DNA of 64,000 nucleotides from Amycolatopsis sp. NBRC 101858 (lineage in GTDB: Bacteria; Actinomycetota; Actinomycetes; Mycobacteriales; Pseudonocardiaceae): positions 682,001 through 746,000 of the forward strand of contig NZ_BSTD01000003.1 of the NCBI RefSeq assembly GCF_030269325.1. The letters are read 5' to 3'. The notes below the pieces were generated by a model. That model ran no database searches. It saw nothing but the letters and a program-made list of their open reading frames with translations, and was not told where the DNA came from. The position numbers and the translations under genes are program-made. Position 1 is the stretch's first letter. Every line of letters begins with the position of its first letter. Below, piece after piece: positions 21,854 to 42,660 of the stretch.

Positions 21854-24800
21854 GGTACCCGCGACCACCGGGGCGACGGTCTCCGTCACCACGTCTCCGA
21901 CCAGCTCACGCCGGACGTGACCGGCGAGCGCGACGGCGGTCGGGTGGTCGAAGACCAGCGTGACCGGCAGCCGCAGGCCGGTGACTTCACCGAGGCGGTT
22001 GCGCAGGTCGACGGCGGTGAGCGAGTCGAAGCCGAGGTCGCGGAAGGCGCGATCGGGCTCGATCGACTCGGGTCCGGGGTAGCCGAGCGCCACCGCGGCC
22101 TGGCTCTGGATCAGCTCCAGGACGAGCCGGTGCTGCTCGTCCGCGCCGAGGCCCGCCAGCCGCTGCACCCAGCCGGTGTCGACGGCTTCGGCTTCCGGCG
22201 CGGCGGCTTCGGGGATGCCCAGGAGGGCGGCGCTCGGCCGGCCCTGGGCGAGGGTCTTGCGGTAGCGGTCCCAGCGGATGTCGGCGACGGCGAGGACGGT
22301 CTCGTCCTCGTCCAGGGCCTGCTGCAGCGCGAGGGTCGCCAAGTCCGGCGCCATCGCAGGCAGGCCCTGCTCGGCGAGGCCTTCCCCGCGGCCGCCGGCC
22401 CACGCGCCCCAGGCGATCGACGTCGCGGGCAGGCCCGCGGCACGGCGCTCGCGGGCGAGCGTGTCGAGGTAGGTGTTGGCCGCGGCGTAGCTCGCCTGGC
22501 CCGGGCCGCCGAGCGTGCCGGCCAGCGAAGAGAACAGGACGAACGCCGAAAGGTCGCGGTTCGCGGTCAGCTCGTGCAGGTGCCGCGCGGCGTCGGCCTT
22601 GGGGCGCAGGACGTTGGCGATCCGCTCGCCGGTGAGGCCGTCGAGGACGCCGTCGTCGAGGACGGCGGCGGCGTGCACCACCGCGGTCAGGTCCGGCAGC
22701 CCGGACAGGAGTTCGGCGAGCTGGTCGCGGTCGGCGACGTCGCAGGTCGCGACGGTCAGCTCGGTGCCGAGGTCGGCCAGTTCGGCGGTCAGCTCGGGCA
22801 GGTCCAGTCCGCGCCGGCTGGTGACGACCAGCCGCTCGGCGCCGGCACCGGCGAGCCAGCGGGCGAGGTGCGGGCCGACCCCGCCGGTGCCACCGGTGAG
22901 CAGCACCGTGCCGGAGGCCTGCCACGGCGTCGTCGTGCCACGGGCCGGGGTCGCGCGGACCAGCCGGCGGCCGAAGACACCCGAGGCACGCACGGCCACC
23001 TGGTCCTCGTCGGGCGACCCGAGCACGGCGGCGAGCCGGGCGAAGACGCGGGCGTCGAGGTCGGCCGGGAGGTCGACGAGACCGCCGAAGCGCTGCGGGT
23101 ACTCCATGGCCGCGATCCGGCCGAAGCCCCAGGTCAAGGCCTGGGCGGCGGCCCGGATCGGGTCCGCGTCGCCGGTGCTGACCGCGCCGCTGGTGGCCCA
23201 CCAGAGCGGCGCCTCGATCCCCGCGTCGCCGAGGGCGTGCAGGAGCGTCAGGTTCGCTTCGAAGCCGTCGAGGGCGAGCAGGGAAAGCACGCCCTCGCAC
23301 GGGCCCGCCTCGCGAAGCAGCTCGGTACACCGCGCACGGTCCACATCGGACGGAACGACCAGCAGGCGCGCGCCGAGGCCGTCGGCCAGCGCCTGGGCGT
23401 CGTGCCCGGCCGGGGCGACGACCAGCCAGTTCGGGACGATCGTCCCGGTCGCGACGGCGAGCGGGGTCCACTCGACCCGGTACCGCCAGCCGTCCACAGT
23501 GGACCCGGCTTGCCGCCGGTCGCGCCAGGCGGCGAGCGCTTCGAGGTCGGCCTGCTCGACGGCGGCCCAGAACTCGTCGTCGAGCGCGTCGGCGCCGCGA
23601 GCAGGAGCGTCCAGCCAGTAACGCTGGTGCTGGAAGGCATACGTCGGCAGCGGGATCGTCGCGGCACCCGGGAACACCGGGGCCCAGTCGACGTCGACAC
23701 CGCGGACGTGCAGCTCGGCCAGCGACGTGCGGAACCGCGCCAGGCCACCTTCGCCGCGGCGCAGCGTGCCGGTCGCGACGGCGTCCGGGACGGCCTCGGC
23801 GATCGCGGACGTGACGACCGGGTGCGGGCTGACCTCGACGAACACCGTGTGCTCGCGCGCCGCGAGCACCTCGATGGTCTGGGTGAACAGCACCGGCTGC
23901 CGCAGGTTGCGGTACCAGTACTCGGCACCCAGAGTCGCGGTGTCGATCGGCTCGGCCGACACCGCCGAGTAGAACGGGACCTCGCCGGTGCGCGGCTCGA
24001 CCCCGGCGAGCACGTCGAGCAGCTCGCTCTCGATGGCTTCGACGTGCGCCGAGTGCGACGCGTAGTCCACCGGGATCAGCCGGGACCGGATGTCGGCCGC
24101 CTGGCACTGGGCGAGCAGTTCGTCCAGCGCGGCGGGCTCACCGCAGACGACGGTCGACGACGGGCTGTTGAACGCGGCGATGGTGATCCGGCCGGCCCAC
24201 TCGGCCAGCAGGCTTTCGACCTGCTCGGCGCCGAGAGCGACCGACGCCATCCCGCCGCGGCCCGCGAGCCCGGCGGCGATCGCCTTGCTGCGCAGCGCGA
24301 CCACGCGGGCACCGTCCTCGAGGGACAGTCCGCCCGCGACGACGGCGGCGGCGATCTCACCTTGCGAGTGCCCCACGACGGCGTCCGGCGAGACGCCATG
24401 GGACTGCCACAGCGCCGCCAGCGAAACCATGACCGCCCACGACACCGGCTGCACCACATCGACGCGGTCCAACGAGGACAGCATGTCGAAAAGCGACCAG
24501 TCGACAAAGGACTCCAGCGCCGCCGCGCATTCCGCGAACCGTTCCGCGAACACCGGTGACGAGTCCAGCAGCTCGACGGCCATCCCGGCCCACTGCGCAC
24601 CCTGGCCCGGGAACACGAACACGGTCCGCCCCACCGGACCCGCGACGCCGGTCATCACCGACGTACTCGGCGTCCCGGTGGCCAGGCCGTGCAGGCCGTG
24701 CAGGAGTTCTTCGCGGTCGTCGCCGAGCACCACGGCCCGGTGCTCGAACGCGGTCCGCGTCGAGGCGAGGGACCAGCCGACGTCGGCGATGTCCGCCGCG

Positions 24801-27800
24801 CCGAAGACCGCCAGCTTCTCCGCCTGCGCGGCCACACCGGCCGCCGAGCGGGCCGAAAGCACCCACGGCACCGGTCCCACGACCGGCTCGCGCTCGGTCT
24901 CCGGTTCGGGCGTGGGGTCGTGTTCGAGGACGACGTGGGCGTTGGTGCCGCCGACGCCGAAGGAGGACACGCCGACGCGGCGCGGTCCCGGCTTGTCCGG
25001 CCACGGCGTGGCCTCGGTGAGCAGTTCGAGGGCGCCGGAGGACCAGTCGACGTGCGGCGACGGGTTTTCCGAGTGCAGCGAGCGCGGCAGGACGCCGTGC
25101 CGCATGGCCAGCACCATCTTGATGACACCCGCGGCGCCCGCGGCCGCCTGGCTGTGCCCGATGTTCGACTTGACCGAGCCGAGCCACAGCGGAGCCGTAC
25201 GGTCCCGGCCGTAGGTGGCCATCAGGGCCTGGGCCTCGATCGGGTCGCCCAGCGTGGTGCCCGTGCCGTGTGCCTCGACGGCGTCCACTTCGGACGGTTC
25301 GAGGCCGGCCGCGGCCAGCGCGGAGAGGATCACGCGCTGCTGCGACGGGCCGTTCGGGGCGGTCAGGCCGTTGGACGCGCCGTCCTGGTTGGTCGCGGTG
25401 CCGCGGACGACGGCCAGCACGCGGTGGCCGCGGTGGCGAGCGTCGGAAAGCCGTTCGACGAGCAGCATGCCGACACCTTCGGCCAAGCCCATGCCGTCGG
25501 CCTCGGCGGAGAACGGCTTGCTGCGGCCGTCGGCGGCGAGGGCGCGCTGGCGGCTGAACGCGACGAACGGCGCCGGGGTCGACATCACGGCGACACCGCC
25601 CGCGAGCGCGAGGTCGCACTCCCCCGACCGCAGCGCCTGGCCGGCCAGGTGCAGGGCGACCAGCGAGGACGAGCAGCCCGTGTCGATCGTGACTGCCGGG
25701 CCTTCGAGCCCGAAGGTGTAGGCGACGCGCCCGGACGTGACGCTGCCGGTGCCGCCGGTGACCAGGTGGCCCTCGACGCCTTCGGGCACTTCGCTTAGCC
25801 GCTGGCCGTAGTCGTGGCCGCTGGCGCCGACGAACACGCCGGTGCGGCTGCCGCGCACGGTGGCCTGGTCGAACCCGGCGTCCTCGAAGGCTTCCCACGC
25901 GGCTTCCATGACGACGCGCTGCTGCGGGTCCATCGCGAGGGCTTCGCGCGGGCTGATGCCGAAGAAGCCCGGGTCGAACTCGGCGGCGTCGTAGAGGAAC
26001 CCGCCGGCGCGGGTGTAGCTGTGGCCGGCGCTGTCGGGGTCGGGGTCGTAGAGGTCGCCCGGGTGCCAGCCGCGGTCGCCGGGGAACTCGCCGATGGCGT
26101 CGGACTCGGCCATCATCAGGTCCCACAGCTGCTTCGGGCTGCCGATGCCGCCGGCGAACCGGCAGCTCATGCCGACGATGGCCAGGGGCTCGTCGGTGGC
26201 GACGGCCGCCGCCACCACTTCGGGTGCCGGGGCGCCGAGGACCTCGGTGCGGACGTGCCGGGCGAGGGTCGTCGCGTTCGGGTAGTCGAAGACGAGGGTG
26301 GCGGACAGCTTCAGGCCGGTGGCCGCGGTGAGCCGGTTGCGCAGCTCGATCGCGGTCAGCGAGTCGAAGCCCAGCTCCCGGAACGCGCGCGAGGAGTCGA
26401 CGTCCTCCGGCCCGGCGTACCCGAGCACGGCGGCCGCGTGCTTGCGGACCAGCCCGAGCAGTTCACGCTCCTGGTCCGGTTCGGACAGTGGCGACAGCTT
26501 GGCGCGCAACGCACCCGCCGCGCCGGTCTCCTCCTCGGTGACCTCCGACTCGGCGGCCAGCACGGCCGCGACCTCGGGCACCTCGGACAGCAGCGGCCGC
26601 GGGCGGGCGGCGGTGAAGACCGGGACGAACCGCTCCCAGTCGATGTCGGCGACGGCCAGGAACGGCTCGTCGTGGTCGAGCACCTGGCCGAGCCCGAGCA
26701 GCGCCGGTTCCGGCGCCATGAACGGGATCCCGCGCCACTTGAGCTGGTCGGCGACGACGTCGGAGACCATGCCGTCACCGGCCCAGATGCCCCAGGCGAC
26801 CGAGGTCCCGGCGAGCCCGCGGGCGCGGCGGCTCTCGGCGAGCGCGTCGACGTAGGCGTTCGCGGCGGCGTACGCGCCGTGGTCGCCACTGCCCCACACG
26901 CCGGCGACGGAGGAGTAGAGGACGAAGGCGTCGAGGTCGGCCTCGCCGAACAGCGCGTCGAGGTGCCGGGCGCCGGTGAGCTTCGCGCGGGCGCCCTCTT
27001 CGAATTCCGGCAGGTCCGTGTCGGACAGCGGAGCCAGCAGGCCGACGCCGGCGGTGTGCACGACCGTGCGGATCTCCCGCAGGCCGCTTACCAGCGACGT
27101 CAGCGCGTCGCGGTCGGCGACGTCGCACGCGGCGATCGTCACCTCGACGCCCATGGCTTCGAGTTCTTCCCGCAGTTCGACGGCGCCGGGGGCGTCGGGG
27201 CCGCGACGGCTGGTGAGCACGAGGTGCTCGGCCCCGCGGCCGACGAGCCAGCGGGCGACGTGCGCGCCGAGCCCGCCGGTGCCACCGGTGATCAGCGCGG
27301 TGCCGCTGGTCCGCCACTCGGGCGCGGTGCCCTGGACCGGAGCACGGCGGAGCCGGCGCTGGTACAGCCCGGAGTCGCGGACGGCCAGCTGGTCCTCGTC
27401 GCCGATCCCGGCGAGCGCGGCGCAGAGCCGGGTCGCGGCCTGCTCGTCCAGCGTTTCCGGCAGGTCGATGAGCCCACCCCAGCGGTCGGGGTGCTCCAGG
27501 GCGAGGACGCGCCCGAGACCCCAGGTCGTCGCCTGGCCGGGACGCGGCGCCTCGTCGCCGGGCACGACGACGGCGGTGCCCTGCGTCGCGAGCCAGAGCG
27601 GCGCGCCGATACCGGCGTCGCCGAGAGCTTGGGAGAGCAGGAGGTTCGCGGCAAGACCCCGGGACAGCACGGGGTGCGTCGTGTGCGCGCTCTCGTCGAG
27701 CGCGAGCAGGGAGAGCACGCCGGCGACGTCGGTCTCGGTCCGCAGCCGCTCGGCCAGCGACGCGCGGTCGTCGGCCTCGTCGACCTGCAGGGTGCGGACC

Positions 27801-30769
27801 ACCGCGCCGGCCTTCTCCAGGGCGTCGAGGCAGACGTCGGGCGCGTGCACGACCAGCCAGGTGCCGGCCAACGCCGGTGCGGGCGCGGTGACCGGGTGCC
27901 AGGTGATCCGGTACCGCCACTGGTCCACTGTGGACAGTTCGGTGCGGCGGTGGCGCCAGTCCGCCAGCGCGGGCAGCACCTCCTGCCACGGGGTTTCCGC
28001 GGAGACGCCCAGTTCCTCGGTCAGGGCGCCGTCCTCGACGGCACTCCAGAACCCGTCGTCCGCCGAGGCGGCCTCGACCGGGGTTTCGAGCCAGTAGCGC
28101 TGCCGCTGGAAGGGATATGTCGGCAAAGCGACCGGCTGCGCCTGCGGGTAGACGGCCGACCAGTCGACGTCGTGCCCCTGCGTCCACAGCTGCGCCACTG
28201 ACGTCAGGAACCGCGTCAAGCCGCCTTCGCCACGCCGCAGCGTGCCGACGACGGCCGCCGAACCGGCGTCGAGTGCGGCGTCCAGGGTCTCCTGGATGCC
28301 GCCGCCGAGGACGGGGTGCGGGCTCGATTCGACGAAGAACCGGTGCCCGTCGGCGATGAGGGTGCTGGTGGCGTCCTGGAACCGCACGCGGTGCCGCAGG
28401 TTGCGGTACCAGTAGGCGGCGTCCAGCGTCTCGGCCGGCTCACCGGTGACGCTGGAGACGAACGCGATTCGCGGGGTGCGGGGTTCGAGGTCCGCCAGGG
28501 CTTCCAGGAGCTCGGCTTCGAGGACTTCGACCACGGCGGAGTGCGACGCGTAGTCCACCGGGATCCGGCGGACGCGCAGCCCCTCGGACTCGGCGCGCGC
28601 CAGGACCTCCTCGACCGCGGCGATCTCACCGGAAATCACCACCGACGCGGGTCCGTTGACAGCCGCGATCGAGACACCGTCGGCAAGCAGCGCCTCGACC
28701 TGCGCTTCCGGCGCGGCGACGGACGCCATCGCGCCCAGGCCGGCCAGCCGGCCGAGGATCAGCTTGCTGCGCAGCGCGACGACCTTCGCGCCGTCTTCCA
28801 GGGACAACGCACCCGCGACGACGGCGGCCGCGATCTCACCCTGAGAGTGCCCGACGACGGCGTCCGGCGTGACGCCGTGGGCCTCCCACAGCGCGGCGAG
28901 CGAGACCATGACCGCCCACGAGACCGGCTGCACGACGTCGACGCGTTCGAGGGCGGCCGCGTCGCCGAGGACGTCGGTGAGCTGCCAGTCGACGTGCGGC
29001 GCGAGCGCGTCGGCGCATTCGGCCATCCGCGCGGCGAACACCGGAGCGGAGGCCAGCAGGTCCACGGCCATCCCGGCCCACTGCGCCCCCTGGCCGGGGA
29101 ACACCAGCACGGTGCCGCCCACGGCCTGGGCCTCGCCGGCCACCACGCTGCCCCCGGCGGCCGCGCCGGATTCGGCGATCTCGCGGACGCCCGCGAGCAG
29201 GTCACCGCCTATCACGGCGGCGCGGTGCTCGAACGCCGACCGGGTCGCGGCCAGCGACCAGCCGACGTCGGCGACGTTCACGTCCCGCAGGTCCGCCAGC
29301 TCCGCCGCGCGGGCCTTCAAAGCCGCTTCGGACCGGCCCGACAGCACCCACACCGCGGTGTCCACAGTGGACTCAGTGGCGTCCGAAGGTTCGTCGGTGA
29401 CGCCTTCCAGCACGACGTGCGCGTTGGTGCCGCTGCCGCCGAAGGACGACACTCCGGCTCGGCGCGGCGCACCGGTCTCGGGCCACTCTTGCTGCTCGGT
29501 CAGCAGCGAGATCGCACCGTCGCTCCAGTCCACGTGCGGGGTCGGCTCGCCGACGAACAGCGTCTTCGGCAGGACGCCGGCACGCAGGGCCAGGACCATC
29601 TTGATCACGCCGGCGATGCCCGAGGCGGCCTGCGTGTGGCCGATGTTCGACTTGACCGTGCCGAGCAGCAGCGGCCGGTCGCGGTCGCGGCCGTAGGTCG
29701 CCTGCAGGGCCTGCGCCTCGATCGGGTCGCCCAGCTTGGTGCCGGTGCCGTGCGCCTCGACGACGTCGACCTGCTCGGGCGCCAGCCGCGCGTTGGCGAG
29801 GGCCGCCTCGATCACGCGTTGCTGCGAAAGGCCGTTGGGGGCGGTCAGGCCGTTCGACGCGCCGTCCTGGTTGATCGCGGTGCCGCGGATGACCGCGAGC
29901 ACGGGGTGGCCGTTGCGGCGCGCGTCGGAGAGCCGTTCCAGCAGCACGACACCGACACCTTCGCCCCAGCCGGTGCCGTCGGCGTCGGCGGAGAAGGCGC
30001 GGCAGCGGCCGTCCGAGGACAGGCCGCGCTGGCGACTGAACTCGACGAAGTTGCGGGGGTTGGCCATCACGGTCGCACCGCAGGCCAGGGCCATCGAGCA
30101 CTCGTCGTTGCGCAGCGCGGAAACCGCGAGGTGCAGGGCGACCAGCGAGGACGAGCACATGGTGTCCACGGTGACGGCCGGGCCCTCGAGCCCGAAGGTG
30201 TAGGCGAGCCGGCCGGACAGCACGGCGGCCGAACCGCCGGTGAGCAGCAGCCCTTCCAGGCCCTCGGGCGCGGTGACCATGCCCCCCGCGTAACCCTGGT
30301 TGCTGGCGCCGACGAACACGCCGGTCTTGCTGCCGCGCAGGCCCGCCGCGTCGAGCTTCGCCCGCTCGAACGCCTCCCACGTGGTCTCCAGCAGCAGCCG
30401 CTGCTGCGGGTCCATCGCGACGGCCTCGCGCGGGGAGATGCCGAAGAACGCCGGGTCGAACTGGGCGGCGTCGGTCAGGAAGCAGCCGTCGCGGACGTAG
30501 CTGCGGCCGACCCGCTCGGGGTCGGGGTCGTAGAGCTCCGGGTCCCAGCCGCGGTCGGCGGGCCACGGCGACACGGCGTCGCGGCCCTCGGCGAGCAGGT
30601 CCCACAGCTGCTCGGGGTCGGTCACCCCGCCCGGGAACCGGCAGCTCATGGACACCACGGCGATCGGTTCGGCGCGGCGCTCGGTGAAGTCGTGCAGGCG
30701 GCGGTTGGCCAGCTTCAGATCGGCCGTGACCCGCTTGAGGTAGTCACGGAGCTTGTCCTCGTTGCGCAT
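16466..30769 (-). CDS. Modular type I PKS, second gene, modules 3-5
   Basis: A 4767-residue polyketide synthase with three modules, the last containing a dehydratase. I chose ATG at 30769 (MRNEDKLRDYLKRV, a class 1 docking helix) with AGGAG nine bases upstream. An in-frame GTG at 30802 would overlap the previous reading frame's end and adds no known domain. The spacer after the first PKS gene is 34 bp. Active sites: KS Cys205, Cys1699, Cys3146; KR Tyr1300, Tyr2761, Tyr4477; DH His3876 and Asp4043; ACP Ser1470, Ser2916, Ser4649. The C-terminal docking tail ends in DDEMFALIDELDLD, different from the tails of the first and third genes. Two KS domains have unusual residues before the catalytic Cys (Met in module 3, Gly in module 4). 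Confidence 0.97.
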   Translation of the reverse strand: MRNEDKLRDYLKRVTADLKLANRRLHDFTERRAEPIAVVSMSCRFPGGVTDPEQLWDLLAEGRDAVSPWPADRGWDPELYDPDPERVGRSYVRDGCFLTDAAQFDPAFFGISPREAVAMDPQQRLLLETTWEAFERAKLDAAGLRGSKTGVFVGASNQGYAGGMVTAPEGLEGLLLTGGSAAVLSGRLAYTFGLEGPAVTVDTMCSSSLVALHLAVSALRNDECSMALACGATVMANPRNFVEFSRQRGLSSDGRCRAFSADADGTGWGEGVGVVLLERLSDARRNGHPVLAVIRGTAINQDGASNGLTAPNGLSQQRVIEAALANARLAPEQVDVVEAHGTGTKLGDPIEAQALQATYGRDRDRPLLLGTVKSNIGHTQAASGIAGVIKMVLALRAGVLPKTLFVGEPTPHVDWSDGAISLLTEQQEWPETGAPRRAGVSSFGGSGTNAHVVLEGVTDEPSDATESTVDTAVWVLSGRSEAALKARAAELADLRDVNVADVGWSLAATRSAFEHRAAVIGGDLLAGVREIAESGAAAGGSVVAGEAQAVGGTVLVFPGQGAQWAGMAVDLLASAPVFAARMAECADALAPHVDWQLTDVLGDAAALERVDVVQPVSWAVMVSLAALWEAHGVTPDAVVGHSQGEIAAAVVAGALSLEDGAKVVALRSKLILGRLAGLGAMASVAAPEAQVEALLADGVSIAAVNGPASVVISGEIAAVEEVLARAESEGLRVRRIPVDYASHSAVVEVLEAELLEALADLEPRTPRIAFVSSVTGEPAETLDAAYWYRNLRHRVRFQDATSTLIADGHRFFVESSPHPVLGGGIQETLDAALDAGSAAVVGTLRRGEGGLTRFLTSVAQLWTQGHDVDWSAVYPQAQPVALPTYPFQRQRYWLETPVEAASADDGFWSAVEDGALTEELGVSAETPWQEVLPALADWRHRRTELSTVDQWRYRITWHPVTAPAPALAGTWLVVHAPDVCLDALEKAGAVVRTLQVDEADDRASLAERLRTETDVAGVLSLLALDESAHTTHPVLSRGLAANLLLSQALGDAGIGAPLWLATQGTAVVVPGDEAPRPGQATTWGLGRVLALEHPDRWGGLIDLPETLDEQAATRLCAALAGIGDEDQLAVRDSGLYQRRLRRAPVQGTAPEWRTSGTALITGGTGGLGAHVARWLVGRGAEHLVLTSRRGPDAPGAVELREELEAMGVEVTIAACDVADRDALTSLVSGLREIRTVVHTAGVGLLAPLSDTDLPEFEEGARAKLTGARHLDALFGEADLDAFVLYSSVAGVWGSGDHGAYAAANAYVDALAESRRARGLAGTSVAWGIWAGDGMVSDVVADQLKWRGIPFMAPEPALLGLGQVLDHDEPFLAVADIDWERFVPVFTAARPRPLLSEVPEVAAVLAAESEVTEEETGAAGALRAKLSPLSEPDQERELLGLVRKHAAAVLGYAGPEDVDSSRAFRELGFDSLTAIELRNRLTAATGLKLSATLVFDYPNATTLARHVRTEVLGAPAPEVVAAAVATDEPLAIVGMSCRFAGGIGSPKQLWDLMMAESDAIGEFPGDRGWHPGDLYDPDPDSAGHSYTRAGGFLYDAAEFDPGFFGISPREALAMDPQQRVVMEAAWEAFEDAGFDQATVRGSRTGVFVGASGHDYGQRLSEVPEGVEGHLVTGGTGSVTSGRVAYTFGLEGPAVTIDTGCSSSLVALHLAGQALRSGECDLALAGGVAVMSTPAPFVAFSRQRALAADGRSKPFSAEADGMGLAEGVGMLLVERLSDARHRGHRVLAVVRGTATNQDGASNGLTAPNGPSQQRVILSALAAAGLEPSEVDAVEAHGTGTTLGDPIEAQALMATYGRDRTAPLWLGSVKSNIGHSQAAAGAAGVIKMVLAMRHGVLPRSLHSENPSPHVDWSSGALELLTEATPWPDKPGPRRVGVSSFGVGGTNAHVVLEHDPTPEPETEREPVVGPVPWVLSARSAAGVAAQAEKLAVFGAADIADVGWSLASTRTAFEHRAVVLGDDREELLHGLHGLATGTPSTSVMTGVAGPVGRTVFVFPGQGAQWAGMAVELLDSSPVFAERFAECAAALESFVDWSLFDMLSSLDRVDVVQPVSWAVMVSLAALWQSHGVSPDAVVGHSQGEIAAAVVAGGLSLEDGARVVALRSKAIAAGLAGRGGMASVALGAEQVESLLAEWAGRITIAAFNSPSSTVVCGEPAALDELLAQCQAADIRSRLIPVDYASHSAHVEAIESELLDVLAGVEPRTGEVPFYSAVSAEPIDTATLGAEYWYRNLRQPVLFTQTIEVLAAREHTVFVEVSPHPVVTSAIAEAVPDAVATGTLRRGEGGLARFRTSLAELHVRGVDVDWAPVFPGAATIPLPTYAFQHQRYWLDAPARGADALDDEFWAAVEQADLEALAAWRDRRQAGSTVDGWRYRVEWTPLAVATGTIVPNWLVVAPAGHDAQALADGLGARLLVVPSDVDRARCTELLREAGPCEGVLSLLALDGFEANLTLLHALGDAGIEAPLWWATSGAVSTGDADPIRAAAQALTWGFGRIAAMEYPQRFGGLVDLPADLDARVFARLAAVLGSPDEDQVAVRASGVFGRRLVRATPARGTTTPWQASGTVLLTGGTGGVGPHLARWLAGAGAERLVVTSRRGLDLPELTAELADLGTELTVATCDVADRDQLAELLSGLPDLTAVVHAAAVLDDGVLDGLTGERIANVLRPKADAARHLHELTANRDLSAFVLFSSLAGTLGGPGQASYAAANTYLDTLARERRAAGLPATSIAWGAWAGGRGEGLAEQGLPAMAPDLATLALQQALDEDETVLAVADIRWDRYRKTLAQGRPSAALLGIPEAAAPEAEAVDTGWVQRLAGLGADEQHRLVLELIQSQAAVALGYPGPESIEPDRAFRDLGFDSLTAVDLRNRLGEVTGLRLPVTLVFDHPTAVALAGHVRRELVGDVVTETVAPVVAGTDEPIAIVAMSCRYPGGVADPDDLWRLVADGVDAVGEFPADRGWDVEGLFDADPDKPGTFYTRGGGFLHDAADFDPAFFGIAPREAPAIDPQQRLLLETSWEAVERAGIDPALLRGSRTGVFVGSNYHDYGSRVRHAPGEFEGHLATGSAGSVASGRIAYTFGLEGPAVTVDTACSSSLVALHWAVKALRSGECDLALAGGVTVISSVDTFVEFSRQRALSPDGRCRAFSADADGAGWAEGVGMVLVERLSDAQRRGHPVLAVVRGSAVNQDGASNGMTAPSGPAQQRVIRAALADAALTPSDVDAVEAHGTGTTLGDPIEAQALIATYGQDRERPLWLGSVKSNIGHTQAASGIAGVIKMVQALRNGVLPRTLHAETPSPHIDWSAGQVQLLSEPVEWAANGHPRRAAVSSFGVSGTNVHTILEEAPSLPASEEVVTAQHFTVWPVSARTEAALRGQARRLLEATESEVDAADVARSLASRAKFSHRAVVVGENLGELRDGLAALAADRPAAGLRQHTARSGRTAFLFTGQGAQRLGMGQELYARFPVFADAFDAVCAHFDLPLRDVVFGDDAARLDRTGFTQPALFAVEVALFRLLESWDVRADFLAGHSIGELAAAHVAGVLSLADAAKLVAARGRLMEALPEGGAMVAIAAPEDEVVPLLDDRVSLAAVNGPAAVVVSGDTEAVLALKDHFTALGRKTKRLEVSHAFHSPLMDPMLEEFAAVAAGLTYEPPRIPIASAGDVATPEYWVQHVREAVRFADSIRGLAAEGVNRFVELGPDAVLAALVPDCAGPAELSVGSVLRKGHDEERSLLTALAGLHTAGADVDWAAVLASGGHVELPTYAFQRERYWLDVPAVAGDVTGAGLSETGHPLLGASVSLAGSDGALFTSLLSATSHPLLAQHVVLGSVLLPGTAFMELAMHAAEKVGCERVEELTLAAPLVLPETGGVRLQVAVGGPDRFGTRSIDVYSRADDAMEDEPWTTHASGSLAATAAPAAGDLTGAWPPAGAEPIDLDGLYDRIAANGFDYGPAFQGLHRAWRAGDEIFAEVDLPAEERAEAERFGLHPALLDAALHTVALRDESRAVLPFAWSGVTLHAGGASALRVRVTGQGDDTVALAVADQDGLPVATIGALTLRPVSAEQLDVARSAYHESLFRVGWVMAPITPVSHSAAERWAVVGHDVGVRVTKALGTAGVPVESYPDFDALGAAVAAGAPVPEVVVMTSGPQHDEDVARAVRTATHGALEQVQEWLASERFAGSRLVFVTRGAIATRVGEGITDLATAAVVGLVRSAQSENPGRFVLVDLDDREVSYAALPSAVACGEPHVAVRVGAIQVPRLARVPATSPAPVAAWDPEGTVLITGATGTLGTLVARHLVTARGARRLVLTSRRGPAAEGARELVEELTAWGADVTMAACDVADRDSLAALLAAIPAEHPLTAVVHTAGVLDDGVVSALTTRQLDTALRPKVDAAWHLHELTAGMNLAGFVVFSSLAGTFGGTGQANYAAANAFLDALAHVRRAQGLPGLSLAWGLWAERSGMTGKLGEADLSRLARGGVEPMPSEEGLDLFDVACTLDEAVLLPVRLVVEAMRDRVGEDAIPVILRSLIRTPVRRAVRASAAPADPVDSLTHRLAGMSEAERDGALLDLVRTHAATVLGYAGPDAIEPDRGFLELGFDSLSAVELRNLLGSATGLRLPATLLFDYPSTTVLVEHLRSELVPDVPAAILPALAELDRVEFALPELLADSSARATLGTRLQELLARVNGASATATAVEEKLESATDDEMFALIDELDLD
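21854..26195 (-). other. PKS module 4: KS-AT(methylmalonyl)-KR(B)-ACP
   Basis: KS Cys1699 in IDTGCSSS (Gly in place of the usual Ala). AT with GHSQGE and YASH from Tyr2236 predicts methylmalonyl. KR has GGTGGVG, HAAAVLDDG (B-type) and Tyr2761. ACP Ser2916. Its AT is strikingly similar to the AT of module 1, sharing FAECAAALESFVDWS, where the other methylmalonyl ATs read ALAPHVDW. Confidence 0.88.
26196..30769 (-). other. PKS module 3: KS-AT(methylmalonyl)-KR(A)-ACP
   Basis: KS Cys205 sits in DTMCSSS, with Met at the position that is Ala in most KS domains of this assembly line. AT with GHSQGE and YASH from Tyr740 predicts methylmalonyl. KR has GGTGGLG, GVWGSGD (A-type Trp) and Tyr1300. ACP Ser1470 in LGFDSL. 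It receives the chain across a protein junction from the first PKS gene. Confidence 0.88.
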
Positions 30770-30803
30770 CTGCGTCCGCTCCTGGGAAGGTTTTCCGGTC
30801 ACG

Positions 30804-42551
<11,748 letters not shown>

Positions 42552-42660
42552 CGGCGGGGGAGATTCCTTCCTGTGGCGACTGCTCGGCCTTCACGGCAAC
42601 ACAGGCGCGGCGAGGCTGTCCACGGCGGACAGGTCAGGTCTAGTGCGGTGCCTAGAGGAC
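42552..42660. promoter_or_regulatory. Spacer upstream of the PKS genes with two small inverted repeats
   Basis: CTGTCC (42616-42621) pairs with GGACAG (42627-42632), and TCTAG (42639-42643) pairs with CTAGA (42652-42656). These could be operator half-sites or a small hairpin between the P450 and PKS genes. I see no clear -35/-10 pair. Confidence 0.3.
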
